Assembly: GCF_024707125.1 (NCBI RefSeq)
Contig: NZ_JANQAH010000005.1
Coordinates: 124,001-188,000, forward strand
Direction: 5' to 3'
DNA length: 64,000 nt
DNA from: Devosia sp.
GTDB taxonomy: Bacteria; Pseudomonadota; Alphaproteobacteria; Rhizobiales; Devosiaceae
Below, in pieces: positions 15,682-25,372 of the stretch. Below the pieces are notes generated by a model. It saw only the letters and a list, made by a program, of their open reading frames with translations. It was not told where the DNA came from and ran no database searches. How positions within the stretch are numbered: the first letter of the stretch is position 1; every line of letters begins with the position of its first letter. The position numbers and the translations under genes are program-made.

Positions 15682-18600
15682 TCACCCCTCCCGCGCCAAA
15701 TCCGCCAGCAAACCGGCCGCCACACTGAGCCGCGACACAGTCGCCGCCCCACCCGTCAGCTCGGTCACCGCCTTCACCGTTCGCGCAATCCCGGCCTCAT
15801 GCTGGCCTCGCCAGGTCGCAATGTCCCCGGCCTTCAGCACGTCCGCCGTCAGGTCGCGCAGCGCGCGCATCAGGTTGGCCAGGGCCCGGTCGAGCGCCAT
15901 GCGATCAAACCGGTCTGCCAGCACAATATTCCGCCCCTCCTCGACGATGCGGAAGAGATCAAACTGCCCCGCCGCGCCGAAGAACGCCCCCGCCGCCGCT
16001 TCGATCGACACCCCGGCGCGTTCCGCCACCAGCACGATATCGCTTGCATTGCCGATCACCGGCAATTCCCCGATCCGCTGCGCCAGTTCTGCGTCGACGC
16101 CATGCTCCACGAGTTCAGCGATCCGTCCCGAAAGCGCCTCGCGCTCCTTGTCCGACAGCAGGCTGACGCCAGCACCACGCAACGCCTCGACGCCCGCCTT
16201 GTGCCGCTCCACCAGCGCCGCCACATCGCTCGCCCCGACATTGCCATTGCGCAGGAACCACAGCGCCTCGCGATAGAGCAGGGCCTCCACCTGCGCATAA
16301 AGCGCCAGCTGCACCGCGCCCGGCACCTTGTTGTCCAGCGCGTCCACAGCCGCATAAAGCGCTGTCAGCCCATAGACATCGCGCACCGCCGCATAGGCGA
16401 GCGCCACTTCCCCGGCACTGGCGCTAGTCGCCGCCATCAGTTCGGAAACGAAGGCCGGCCCACCGCGATTGATCATCGCATTGGCCAACACCGTTGCGAT
16501 CACTTCGCGCTTCAGCCGATGCCCTTCCACGGCCGCGGGATAGGTCGCATTCAGCTTTTGCGGGAAATAGCGGAAAAGCTCACCCGCAAGATAAGGCGTG
16601 TCGATTGCCCGCCCCGCAACGAGGTCATCGAACAGCGACAGCTTTGCATAGGCAAGGATGACAGCCAGTTCCGGCCGCGTCAGTCCCTTGCCCTGCGCCG
16701 CCCGCGCGTCGAGCACCGCATCGCTGGGCAAGAATTCCACTGCGCGATCAAGCCGTCCGCGCTCTTCCAGCCCTTCGATCAGCACACGATGATCCGGCAG
16801 TTCCGAAGTGCCCGCCCGCTCGGCCAGCGACAGTGCCAGCCCCTGCAGATAGTTGTTCCGGAGGCACAGTGCCGCGACGTCGTCTGTCATGCTGGCAAGG
16901 AACGCAATGCGCGCCTCCCCGTCCAGCGCCCCCGCTGCCACCACCGGCGCCAGCGCGATCTTGATATTGACCTCGAGGTCGGAAGAATTGACGCCGGCCG
17001 AATTGTCGATGGCGTCGGTATTGATCCGCCCACCTTTGAGCGCATAGGCAATGCGCCCACGCTGCGTCACGCCGAGATTTGCGCCTTCGCCCACCACCTT
17101 GGCGCGCACCTGATCGGCCGTGACACGGATCGCATCATTGGCGCGGTCACCCACCGAGGCGTCGTCCTCTTCCGGCGCCTTGATATAGGTACCGATACCG
17201 CCAAACCACAGCAGGTCCACCTGCGCCGACAAAATGGCGCGCATCACTTCGTTCGGTGACGCGGTGGCCTTCTGCAGCCCCAGCAGCGCCTGCATTTCCT
17301 CGCTCAGCGGAATGACCTTCAGGCTTCGCGAAAACACCCCGCCACCCGCTGAAATCAGGCTCTTGTCATAGTCCTGCCAGCTTGAACGGGGCAGGGCGAA
17401 AAGCCGCTTCCGCTCAGCCAGGCTCACCGCCGCATCCGGCGTCGGATCGAAGAAAATATCGCGGTGGTCAAACGCTGCCACGAGCCGGATTTCGGGCGAA
17501 AGCAACATGCCATTGCCGAACACGTCGCCGCTCATGTCGCCCACGCCGACAACGCTGAACGGCTCGGCCTGGATATTGCGGTCCATCTCACGGAAATGCC
17601 GCTTCACCGCTTCCCCAGCCACCGCGCGCGGTAATGGCCATCTTCTTGTGGTCATAGCCGACCGAACCGCCCGAAGCGAAGGCATCGCCCAGCCAGAAGC
17701 CGCGCGAAATGGCGATGGCATTGGCCGTGTCCGAAAAGCTTGCCGTGCCCTTGTCCGCCGCCACCACGAGATAGGGATCATCCCCATCGCGTCGCATCGT
17801 TTCGGCCGGCGGCACGACTTCGCCATCAATGAGATTATCGGTCACATCCAGCAGCGAGCCGATGAAAATCTTGTAGCTCTCGGTGCCTTCCGCCATGAAC
17901 GCATCACGCGCCATCCCGGCGACGAGCCGCTTGGGCACAAACCCGCCCTTGGCCCCCACCGGCACGATCACGGCGTTCTTCACCTGCTGCGCCTTCACCA
18001 GCCCCAGCACTTCCGTGCGGAAATCTTCCGGTCGGTCCGACCAGCGCAAGCCGCCACGTGCAATGGCGCCAAAGCGCAGGTGAATACCTTCAACCCGCGG
18101 CGAATAGACCGAAATCTCGCGATAGGGCCGTGGCGCAGCCATGCCTTCCACCTTGGCGCTATCATACTTGATTGCCAAAGCCGGCCGCCGCCGCCCATCC
18201 GCATCCCGCTGGAACGAGTTGGTCCGCAGCGACGCGTCAACGAGGTTGAGGAACCGCCGGATGATCGTATCTTCATCGAGCGAAGCGGTCGCTTCCAACT
18301 GCGCCGCGATAATGTCCCGCGCCGCCGCCTCGGCCATGCCGCGGCTTTCGAGCTTCGGATCATGCAGCGCGCCAAACAGCGTCACCAGCGCCTTTGCCGC
18401 CTCGGCCTGCGTCACGAGCACCTGCGCAATATAGCGCTGCGAATACGAAATCCCGATCTGCCGCAAATAGCGCGAGAACGAGCGCAACAGCGCCGCATCG
18501 GTCCAGTCGAGCCCAGCCTGGGTCACGAGCGTATTGAGCTGATCGCTCTCCGCCGCCCCGGCCCACACAGCCAGGAGCCCCGCCTCGATCGCCGCACCCC

Positions 18601-20362
18601 GCGCCACAACATCCAGCTCCGCCCCATTGCTCGGCGCCAGCACCATGTCGTGGATGAACCGCTCGATCCCGTCGCGCGGCACCAGCGTATAGGTCCGCTC
18701 GTCGATCACCTTGAACCCAAAGTGCTCGAGCATGGGCACACGGTCGGAAAGCGGAATGGCCCCGCCCTTGGCATAGAATTTCAGCCCCAGCGCGCCCTCG
18801 GCGCCCTGCCGCGCCCGCAGCTTCAGCGCAATCCCACCCTCGTGCACTTCGCGCAAGACGGCGATATCGCCCAGCGCATCCTCGGCCGAATTGCGCGACT
18901 GGTAAGCCTGCGAAAATGCCGAGCGATAGTCGCTGATCGCTGCCGGATCGGGCGCCGCCTTCTGCAGCAGGTCCGAAAAATCCTGCGTCAGCGCTTCGAC
19001 GCGGCTTTCGAGCTCCGTTCGGCTCGGATTGGGCGTCACGCCGCCAAGCCGCCCGATGATCACATGCAACCGCACGAGATCCCCTTCGGGGAAGTTCGGA
19101 TAGTATGCCGAAACGCGCCCGTCATAGATTTCCGCGAGATAGCGCGTGATCCGCGCCCGCACGTCCCCGTCATAGCGGTCGCGCGGCACGAAAACGAGGA
19201 TCGACACAAAGTTGTCGAACCGGTCGATACGCGGCAAGACCCGCACCCGCGGCCGGTCATAAAGCGCCGCAATCGCCTCAGAAAATTCCGCCAGCAGCCC
19301 CGTATCGATCTGGAACATCTCGTCGCGCGGATAGCTATCGAGCGCGCTCAGCAGCGCCCGCCCGGCATGCCCCAGCGGATCAAGTCCGCTCTTGCGCATC
19401 ACCTCGGCCACCTTGCGCCGGATGATTGGCACATCGGTATGCGGCGTCGCCAGCGCCTGCGCGGTAAACAGCCCCACCACGCGCAATTCCCCGCGCACAT
19501 TGCCCGCTGCGTCGTAAAGCTTCACCCCGACATAATCGAGATGCACGCGCCGATGCACGCGCGCCCGCACATTGGCCTTGGTCACCAGCAGCGGCTCGGC
19601 GGTCTTGAGGAAAGCCACCAGCTCCGGCGTGCTGTCCACATAGGCCTGGCCCGTCCGCAAAACCTTCAGCCCGGCATCGCGCAAAATGCCGAGCCCGGTA
19701 TCGTCCTCCGGCACCAGCGTCTCGTCATCCAGCCGATATTCGCGCATGCCGAGGAAGGTAAAATTATGCTCGGTCAGCCATTCGAGAAAGCGCACCGGCT
19801 CGTCGCGCAGCGCCGGCTTCAGCCCATCGAGCCCACCCATCGCCTGCCGCAAGCGGTCGAGCATCGGGCGCCAGTCGTTGACGGCCCGCGCCACTTCGGT
19901 CAGCGTCTCGGCAATCTCCGCGCGCAAAGCCTCCGGATCGGCCACCGGCTCGCTATGGATATGCAGCACGCTGATCGCCGCGCCACCGGTCTCGGTCACC
20001 TGGCCCTGGTTCACCCGCACCACGGGATGGCAGAAGAGGCGAATGGCGCCGCCCATGGCCCGCAGCGCCGCCAGCGTCGAGTCGACGATAAAGGGCATGT
20101 CGGGCGAAATCACATCGATCACCAGCGCGCCCCCCGCATGGGCCGGCGGGGTGAGCAGAATGCGCGTATCGCTCAGGGACCCGGCGAACAGCGCCTTGTG
20201 GCTGGCCTCGAGCGCGGCAAGCAGAACCTCGGGCTTCTGACGCACCAGATCGTCCGGATCAGCCGCCTTGATGGCCTCGATCAGGAAGCGCTCCAGGCTG
20301 GCATTCCCCTTCGCCAAGGCCGATGCTGCCTCGATAAAAGCCCAGCTCCGTTCGTCCGTCAT
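15682..20362 (-). pseudogene. Large NAD-specific glutamate dehydrogenase (~180 kDa type), single-base frameshift
   Basis: Two minus-strand frames join into one protein of about 1559 residues, the length of the L-180 NAD-GDH family. The N-terminal part (from ATG 20362) has the ACT-like and regulatory regions and the catalytic start (RFGAIARGGLRWSDRPEDFRTE; NAVIVPVGAKGGFVPK; GYDHKKMAITARG). The C-terminal part has NIQAEPFSVVGVGDMSGDVFGNG, the nucleotide-binding core, and an all-helical tail. The break is at CCCC (17613-17616): removing one base restores ARGGWEAVKRHFREMDRN and a length divisible by three. It deaminates glutamate to 2-oxoglutarate. An extra base in a homopolymer points to a sequencing error as much as to a real lesion. 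Confidence 0.88.
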
Positions 20363-20653
20363 ATGCCGCCCCCCTTAGAGCGCTTTCAGGTGATCCCGGC
20401 GCCGCTTTCTCTTAAAGCCAGACGCCAGTCCCGAAGTGATTTGGTCCGCACTCTATCAGGCTTGGCCCGCCTGTCTGCCCTTCCTAAGTTTCATGCCCCA
20501 ATGACCGAACAGCAGTGTGACGACCGAAAAATTTCACAAAACTGCCACATTCGGGCAAAGCGTTTCCGACTCGCGCCGTGTCACGCAGCGTTTACCTCTT
20601 GTTAATCTCGATTGATCTGGTAGTCTTTTGATAGACATTGCGATGAGGCCCCC
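20363..20653. other. Intergenic region, divergent
   Basis: A 291-base gap between the glutamate dehydrogenase start and a small plus-strand frame. It must hold the promoters for both sides. A TTGTTA (near 20600) precedes the small frame. I see no palindrome or repeat that stands out. Confidence 0.5.
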
Positions 20654-20752
20654 ATGCCCAACGTCTATCTGATGGTTTCCTACGCCGCGCTGGCCGCAGC
20701 CCTGATCCTGGGCTTCGCCGTCACCGCCCATGGCGGACCATTGTTCTTCTGA
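20654..20752 (+). CDS. Small single-pass membrane protein (32 aa)
   Basis: A 32-codon frame with ATG at 20654 and GAGG five bases upstream. The product has one hydrophobic helix (YLMVSYAALAAALILGFAV) flanked by short polar ends. It sits alone between a divergent gene and a convergent gene, with its own possible promoter upstream. Short membrane peptides of this kind are often missed. Function unknown. Confidence 0.45.
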   Translation: MPNVYLMVSYAALAAALILGFAVTAHGGPLFF

Positions 20753-20780
20753 ATAATCCGGGCGCGAAGCTTGGTTCCGA

Positions 20781-21059
20781 TCAGTGCACGCTTACCGGCG
20801 TGACCGGGTTCGCTGGCCCTTCGCCGATTTTCGGCCCTTCCCAAAACACCACATAGAGCAGCTCTTCGCCGCGCGCGTCGGTAATCTCGATCGTCCGCGG
20901 TGCGCGCGTCTCGCCGCCTTCGCCGGCCAGCTTGTCGATGATCGCCTTGCCGATTTCCGCCGCCTGCTGCTCGGCAGCGTCCAGATCCGCCAATTCGCTG
21001 CCCGCTTCGTCGCGAACCAGCTCTTCATCGGTACGATAGTGAAAGAAATAACGCGGCAC
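20781..21059 (-). CDS. DUF6894-like small acidic protein
   Basis: A 92-residue protein starting PRYFFHYRTDEELVRDEAGSEL, the signature opening of a small family (DUF6894) widespread in Hyphomicrobiales, with a helix DAAEQQAAEIGKAI in the middle and a C-terminal beta strand. The GTG at 21059 is preceded by AGGAGG at five bases, which makes it a better start than the ATG at 21083. Function unknown. Confidence 0.8.
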   Translation of the reverse strand: MPRYFFHYRTDEELVRDEAGSELADLDAAEQQAAEIGKAIIDKLAGEGGETRAPRTIEITDARGEELLYVVFWEGPKIGEGPANPVTPVSVH

Positions 21060-21213
21060 ATCTGCCTCCTGGACGCTTGGCAAACGCCGCCCTCACGGTC
21101 GCGGTTGCCTCATCCAGAGTGAATCAGGAAATCGATTGCAGTGTGGCACTAAAGCCTGGCTGCCGAAAGTGCCTGCCGGTTTTGAGGCAAGGGCATGCTC
21201 AAAAAAACCTGCG

Positions 21214-21753
21214 TCAGTCGATCCTTGAAAGCGCGTGATAGTCGTGCCGCTGCCACAGCAACGGACTGCGCCCATCATGCGATTCCGCCTCGATGATGGC
21301 TCCCGCAAACAGCACATGCGTGCCCGTCTCGATCGAGCCGATCACCTCGCAATCGATCGCCGTCACTGCACCCGCCAACAGCGGTTGCCCCGAGGGCCAG
21401 CGCGACCATTTGCCGAGATCGAACCGCGCGTCATGCGGCACCTTGCCGGCAAAGGCGTCAGCAATCTCGCTTTGATCTTCCGCCAGCACCGCCATGGAAA
21501 ATCCACCGGTCTTGGCGATGAAATCGGCGAGCCGACTGACGATGTCGATCGAGATCAACACCGAAGGCGGATTGGCCGAAAGCGACAGCACCGCCGTCAC
21601 CGTTCGCCCCACCATTTCGTCGCCCCGCCGCGCCGTCACCACGGAAACGCTCGAAGCCACGGATGACATGGCCGCGCGAAACTCCGCAGTGCTCACCACA
21701 GGGTTTCTCGTCGGGCGCAGCGCCATGCTGTCCGGCATTTCAAAATCAGCCAT
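21214..21753 (-). CDS. Flavin reductase family protein
   Basis: A 179-residue protein with the split-barrel FMN-binding fold of HpaC-type reductases: FRAAMSSVASSVSVVTAR, then TVTAVLSLSANPPSVLISI (flavin-binding), and the HxLF/H..Y ending DYHALSRID. Members reduce free FMN or FAD with NAD(P)H to feed two-component monooxygenases. It stands alone, so the partner is not defined here. The start ATG 21753 is chosen by family length; an in-frame extension upstream would add residues without homology. Confidence 0.85.
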   Translation of the reverse strand: MADFEMPDSMALRPTRNPVVSTAEFRAAMSSVASSVSVVTARRGDEMVGRTVTAVLSLSANPPSVLISIDIVSRLADFIAKTGGFSMAVLAEDQSEIADAFAGKVPHDARFDLGKWSRWPSGQPLLAGAVTAIDCEVIGSIETGTHVLFAGAIIEAESHDGRSPLLWQRHDYHALSRID

Positions 21754-21910
21754 AACGCTACTCAAGGACGCACCCGCCTTGGCGCGCTTTGCGCGTCTGG
21801 CGAACTGCTGAAAATCAATAATCGCGCAATCCGGTCGCAAGGCGCAATCCATCCGCCGCATCGCATTTTGGAAATTGGAGAAACGGCGCAGAACCTTTCC
21901 CAATCCCGGT

Positions 21911-21974
21911 GTCATTCCCGCGAAAGCGGGAACCTCTGTTTTGAAACGGAGGTCCCCGCTTTCGCGGGGATGAC
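21911..21974. repeat. Intergenic palindromic repeat, family A
   Basis: GTCATTCCCGCGAAAGCGGG, a spacer of about 20 bases, and the inverted copy CCCGCTTTCGCGGGGATGAC. The element begins and ends with GTCAT/ATGAC and occurs many times in this window, always between genes. Confidence 0.8.
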
Positions 21975-22007
21975 CCGGTGATGGGACTGTCCGCGTGGAC
22001 GAAAGCC

Positions 22008-22610
22008 TCAGCCCACGTTCGCCTCGGCAAACTCATAGTTCGCCAGCCTATCCAAGAAGTTCGTCACATAGTCCGGACGACGATTGCGGAAGTCGACATA
22101 ATAGCTGTGCTCCCACACATCGAGCCCAAGCAGCACCTTGCCTTCACCCGTAGCAATCGGGTTCGAACCGTTCGGGGTCTTGGTCGCCTTCAACCTGCCG
22201 TCCGTCCCCAGCACCAGCCATGCCCAGCCCGAACCAAACTGCGTCGTCGCAGCGGTCTTGAACGCATCCTTGAAGGCATCCACCGAACCAAAATCTTCAA
22301 CGATCTTGGCTTCGAGCTTGCCCGGCAGCTTGCCGCCGGTCGGGGTCAGCGCGTTCCAGAAATGGATGTGGTTCCAGTGCTGGCCTGCATTGTTGAACAC
22401 CGGCGCCAGATCGGCCTTGTCCTTGGCAAAGAGAACGATCTCTTCAAGGCTCTTGCCCTGCAGGTCCGGATTCTTCTCAACGAAACCGTTGAGCGCCGTC
22501 ACATAGGCCTGGTGGTGCTTGCCGTGGTGCAGCTCCAGCGTTTCCTGGCTCATGCCGGCAGCGGCCAGCGCATTGGTGGAATAGGGCAGGGTGGGGAGTT
22601 CAAAGGCCAT
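22008..22610 (-). CDS. sodB: Superoxide dismutase [Fe/Mn]
   Basis: A 200-residue cytoplasmic SOD. The four metal ligands are His28 (LELHHGKHHQAYV), His78 (NNAGQHWNHIHFW), Asp164 and His168 (GLDVWEHSYYVDFRN). The Gly at position 76 before QHWN and the Gln77 lie in the positions that tune Fe against Mn use, but metal preference is not certain from sequence. It dismutates superoxide. It is divergent from the cysteine-rich regulator, which may control it. Confidence 0.95.
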   Translation of the reverse strand: MAFELPTLPYSTNALAAAGMSQETLELHHGKHHQAYVTALNGFVEKNPDLQGKSLEEIVLFAKDKADLAPVFNNAGQHWNHIHFWNALTPTGGKLPGKLEAKIVEDFGSVDAFKDAFKTAATTQFGSGWAWLVLGTDGRLKATKTPNGSNPIATGEGKVLLGLDVWEHSYYVDFRNRRPDYVTNFLDRLANYEFAEANVG

Positions 22611-22694
22611 TTCGGGGCTCCTTCAAAAGCGCTTCCGAGAACCAGAAACGCGACCGGCTTGCCATTGTTGGCCATCCGGAGTATTTTCCAAGCA

Positions 22695-23390
22695 ATGACT
22701 TTGAAAACCCATTCCACGAATATGTCAAGTTCGGACTTGGAAAATTACGCATGGTCGCCGCGCAGCCCCGGCGAGCGTGTGCTCATGGCGCTAAAAATGC
22801 GCAATGGCCTCTCCTCGTCCGCCATCGGCGAACAGTTGGGGATCACCGGCGAAGCCGCGCGCCAGCAATTGCTGCGCCTCGCGCAAGAAGGCCTTGTCAC
22901 CTCCGAGAACATCTCCTCCGGCGTCGGCCGCCCCACCCAGGCCTGGTCGCTCACATCAGCCGCCCAGTCGCGCTTCCCCGATACGCACGCAGCCCTGACG
23001 GTTCAACTCCTCGACCTCATCGGCTCGACCCTCGGCGAGGGCGCCCTCGACACCATCATCACCGCCCGCGAAACCCTCACCCGCGAGGCCTATGAAGGCG
23101 CCGTTTCCGACAAACCAGACCTGAAGGATCGCGTCGCCGCCCTGGTCGACCTGCGCAGCCGCGAAGGCTACATGGCCGACTGGAACGAGCAGCCCGACGG
23201 CTCGCTCTTGTTGGTCGAAAACCACTGTCCCATCTGCGCCGCTGCCACGGCCTGCCAGGGCTTTTGCCGGGCTGAACTCGACGTCTTCCGCGCCGTCCTC
23301 GGCCCCGACGTCAATGTCGAGCGCGAAGAACACATCGTCAGCGGCGGCCGCCGCTGCTCCTATCGCATTACCTCCGAGTCCGCCTCATGA
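22695..23390 (+). CDS. ArsR/SufR-like regulator with C-terminal cysteine cluster
   Basis: A protein of about 231 residues. The N-terminal HTH (SPGERVLMALKMRNGLSSSAIGEQLGITGEAARQQL) is followed by a helical linker and a C-terminal domain ending ENHCPICAAATACQGFCRAEL and RRCSYRI. The Cys pattern matches COG2345-type regulators related to SufR, in which it holds an iron-sulfur cluster. Start choices are ATG 22695 or 22722. Its stop overlaps the apparent start of the truncated hemoglobin gene (ATGA) and it is divergent from sodB, which suggests a redox, iron or NO sensor for both. The palindrome CAAGT-TCGG-ACTTG (22726-22739) and flanking TTTTCCAAG/CTTGGAAAA lie at the 5' end and could be an operator. 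Confidence 0.8.
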   Translation: MTLKTHSTNMSSSDLENYAWSPRSPGERVLMALKMRNGLSSSAIGEQLGITGEAARQQLLRLAQEGLVTSENISSGVGRPTQAWSLTSAAQSRFPDTHAALTVQLLDLIGSTLGEGALDTIITARETLTREAYEGAVSDKPDLKDRVAALVDLRSREGYMADWNEQPDGSLLLVENHCPICAAATACQGFCRAELDVFRAVLGPDVNVEREEHIVSGGRRCSYRITSESAS

Positions 23391-23877
23391 CCGAACCCCG
23401 CCCCCCGTCGGCACGCGCCTCACCCGCATCGGCTGGGACACCCCCGAAGGCCTCGACGAAGCTCTCATTCAGCAGGTCGTCAACGAATTCTACGCCGCTG
23501 CCCGCCAGGACGCCGTCATCGGCCCGGTCTTCAATCGCGTCATCCCCGAAGCCGATTGGCCTTCCCACCTCGCCACCATTGCCGATTTCTGGAGCTCCAT
23601 GCTCCTCGGCACCGGCAAATATGGCGGCCGCCCGATGCCAAAACATATGGCCATCCCCGAGCTCGAAGACGCCCACTTCATGCGCTGGCTCCGCCTTTTC
23701 CGCGAAACCGTCACGCGCCTCTGCGCGCCCGAAATCGCCGAAATCTTCATCGAGCGCTCCGAACGCATCGGCAATTCCTTCCGCATGAACATCGCCATGC
23801 GCCGGGGCAACGACATCACCACCATGGGCCCGCTCAAGCGCGAACCGCCCGCGGTCTGGAAGCCGGGTAATTCTTGA
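23387..23877 (+). CDS. Group III truncated hemoglobin (probable frameshift near start)
   Basis: The protein from about base 23407 has the 2-on-2 globin fold of group III: ALIQQVVNEFYAAARQDAVIGPVF, then FWSSMLLGTGKYGGRPMPKHMAI and HFMRWLRLFRET, whose His is the likely proximal haem ligand. The natural start is ATG 23387, overlapping the regulator stop as ATGA, but that frame and the globin frame differ by one base. Adding one C to the six-C run at 23401-23406 joins them as MTEPRPPVGTRLTRIGWD. Otherwise translation would have to start at ATG 23314, inside the upstream gene. Group III globins are linked to microaerobic or NO conditions. Sequencing error is likely. Confidence 0.8.
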
Positions 23878-23921
23878 GCTTCCGCACCCGGATCGTCACC
23901 GGCCCCTGCCCAAAACTCTAT

Positions 23922-23991
23922 TGTCACCCCGGCGCAGGCCGGGGCCCATCTTGAGATCTGTGGATGGGCCCCGGCCTGCGCCGGGGTGACA
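23922..23991. repeat. Intergenic palindromic repeat, family A (GTCACCCCGGC variant)
   Basis: TGTCACCCCGGCGCAGGCCG with a GGGCCCATC extension, a short spacer and the full inverted copy ending GCCGGGGTGACA. Follows the hemoglobin gene. Confidence 0.8.
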
Positions 23992-24085
23992 GTCTGAGGT
24001 TTTCTAACCACCCTCAAGAATCCCACCCCCTGACGACACCCAAGTTTCGGCGTATCCTTCCCGCCAAAGGGAAGGAGTATCTGTC

Positions 24086-24307
24086 ATGGCAACATTGGTC
24101 AGGTTGACCCCGGAGCAAATTGAAAAACTGCTCGACGACGCGGACGACATGGAACGCGCCCTCAAGGACATGCACGAGGAACTGATCACCCTCGGCGTCC
24201 CCAACGACACCGCCACCCGCTTCAGCAAACTTCACGACCGCTTCAGCGGCTGGATCGGCTTCCTCCGCCGCCAACGCGAACTCGGCTCCGAGCCGCCTGT
24301 AAGCTAG
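24086..24307 (+). CDS. Hypothetical protein, 73 aa
   Basis: A 73-residue, mostly helical charged protein beginning MATLVRLTPEQIEKLLDDADDME, with GGAAGGAG upstream of ATG 24086. No signal peptide or membrane helix. Sits alone between two repeat elements. I do not recognise the family. Confidence 0.65.
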   Translation: MATLVRLTPEQIEKLLDDADDMERALKDMHEELITLGVPNDTATRFSKLHDRFSGWIGFLRRQRELGSEPPVS

Positions 24308-24324
24308 TCGCCGCACCCACCGGC

Positions 24325-24395
24325 TGTCACCCCGGCGAAGGCCGGGGCCCAACCCGAGATACCAAGATGGATCCCGGCCTATGCCGGGATGGCAA
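24325..24395. repeat. Intergenic palindromic repeat, family A
   Basis: TGTCACCCCGGCGAAGGCCG arm and an imperfect inverted copy (ATCCCGGCCTATGCCGGGAT). Just after the 73-residue gene. Confidence 0.75.
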
Positions 24396-24440
24396 TCGAG
24401 TTTTTGTGAGGCGCTTGCCTCGGCGCAGCGGTCCCTGCGC

Positions 24441-24479
24441 CTCCCTCCCCTCGTGGGGAGGGAATGAGGGTGGGGGTAT
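24441..24479. repeat. Intergenic palindromic repeat, family B
   Basis: CTCCCTCCCC-TCGT-GGGGAGGGAATGAGGGTGGGGG, between the 73-residue gene and the alpha/beta hydrolase stop. Confidence 0.65.
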
Positions 24480-24497
24480 CGGCAAGCACCGGTCTAC

Positions 24498-25307
24498 CTA
24501 ATCATCCAGCCCATCCAAGAACTCCAGCACCACCCCATTGAACACCCCCGGCCGCTGCACCGGCGCAAAATGGCTCACGCCTGCCATCTCGACATACCGC
24601 GCCCCCGGCACCGTCTCGGCGATATACCGCGCATGCTCGGCCCGAATGAACTCATCCCGCTCCGATTGCGCCACCGTCACCGGCACCCCAATCGCCTGCA
24701 AATCCGCCGCCGAATAATCCGGCTGGCTCCCCTGCATCACCTGCAACTTCTCACTCATTTCATCAAACCGCTCCGGATGCGGTGATAGAGCAGCATAATC
24801 CTTCTGATGCCGCGCCAAACACTTCCCGATCGTCTCCGTAAACTCGAACGGCAGCGTCCCGCTCGGGTCGACATTGCAGGCAAAGAAAAACACCCCCGCC
24901 ACCCGCTCCGGCGCCGCCTTGGCCATGGCAAGCCCGGTACAAGCCCCATCGCTCCACCCAACCACAGCCACGCTGTCGACCTCCAGCCCATCCAGCACAG
25001 CAAAGGCATCCTCGGCGAACTGCGCATAGGAAAACGCCCCGCCGTCCCAAGAACTGCGCCCGTGCCCCCGGCTATCGATCACCACGACGCGATACCCGGC
25101 CGCGATCAGCGCCGGCACCTGATGCCCAAAATTGTTGGAATTTCCCATGCCGCCATGCAGTAGCAACACCGCCGGCCCCGCGCCAAAACTGGCGAACCAA
25201 ACCCGCGCGCCGTCGCGCTCCAGATACTCGCCCCCTGCCGGCAGGGCAGGGGGACCGTCTTGCGCAAAAAGGTCGAGGCTGTCGTCCTGGAAAGTGTTTT
25301 CCATCAT
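24498..25307 (-). CDS. Alpha/beta hydrolase
   Basis: A 269-residue alpha/beta hydrolase: oxyanion-hole HGGMGNSNNFG near residue 50, nucleophile elbow GWSDGA near 116, an acidic residue in the QSERDEFI region and the catalytic His in GVSHFAPVQRP near the C-terminus. GGAGGG lies just before the paired ATGs at 25307 and 25304. It is the last gene of the arabinoside cluster, 65 bases after the GH43-like gene. An esterase acting on acylated sugars would suit the context, but this is inference; the fold serves many reactions. Confidence 0.82.
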   Translation of the reverse strand: MMENTFQDDSLDLFAQDGPPALPAGGEYLERDGARVWFASFGAGPAVLLLHGGMGNSNNFGHQVPALIAAGYRVVVIDSRGHGRSSWDGGAFSYAQFAEDAFAVLDGLEVDSVAVVGWSDGACTGLAMAKAAPERVAGVFFFACNVDPSGTLPFEFTETIGKCLARHQKDYAALSPHPERFDEMSEKLQVMQGSQPDYSAADLQAIGVPVTVAQSERDEFIRAEHARYIAETVPGARYVEMAGVSHFAPVQRPGVFNGVVLEFLDGLDD

Positions 25308-25372
25308 GTCCCTCCATCTGTGACACCGCCGCGACGAGTCTTCGCGACAGCCTTCGACTACCGGGACTGATT

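Noticed and set aside
15682-20362. Programmed frameshifting in glutamate dehydrogenase or fbp.
   Set aside because: Neither break has a slippery heptamer with a downstream structure, and families do not use frameshifting. A homopolymer indel explains both.
17507-20605. A 1032-codon plus-strand open frame opposite glutamate dehydrogenase.
   Set aside because: Arg/His/Pro-rich antisense shadow; no motif or ribosome site.
23387-23788. A 133-codon frame from ATG 23387.
   Set aside because: Pro/Ser/Ala-rich sequence without homology. The globin motifs are in the next frame, so this is a shadow revealed by the indel.
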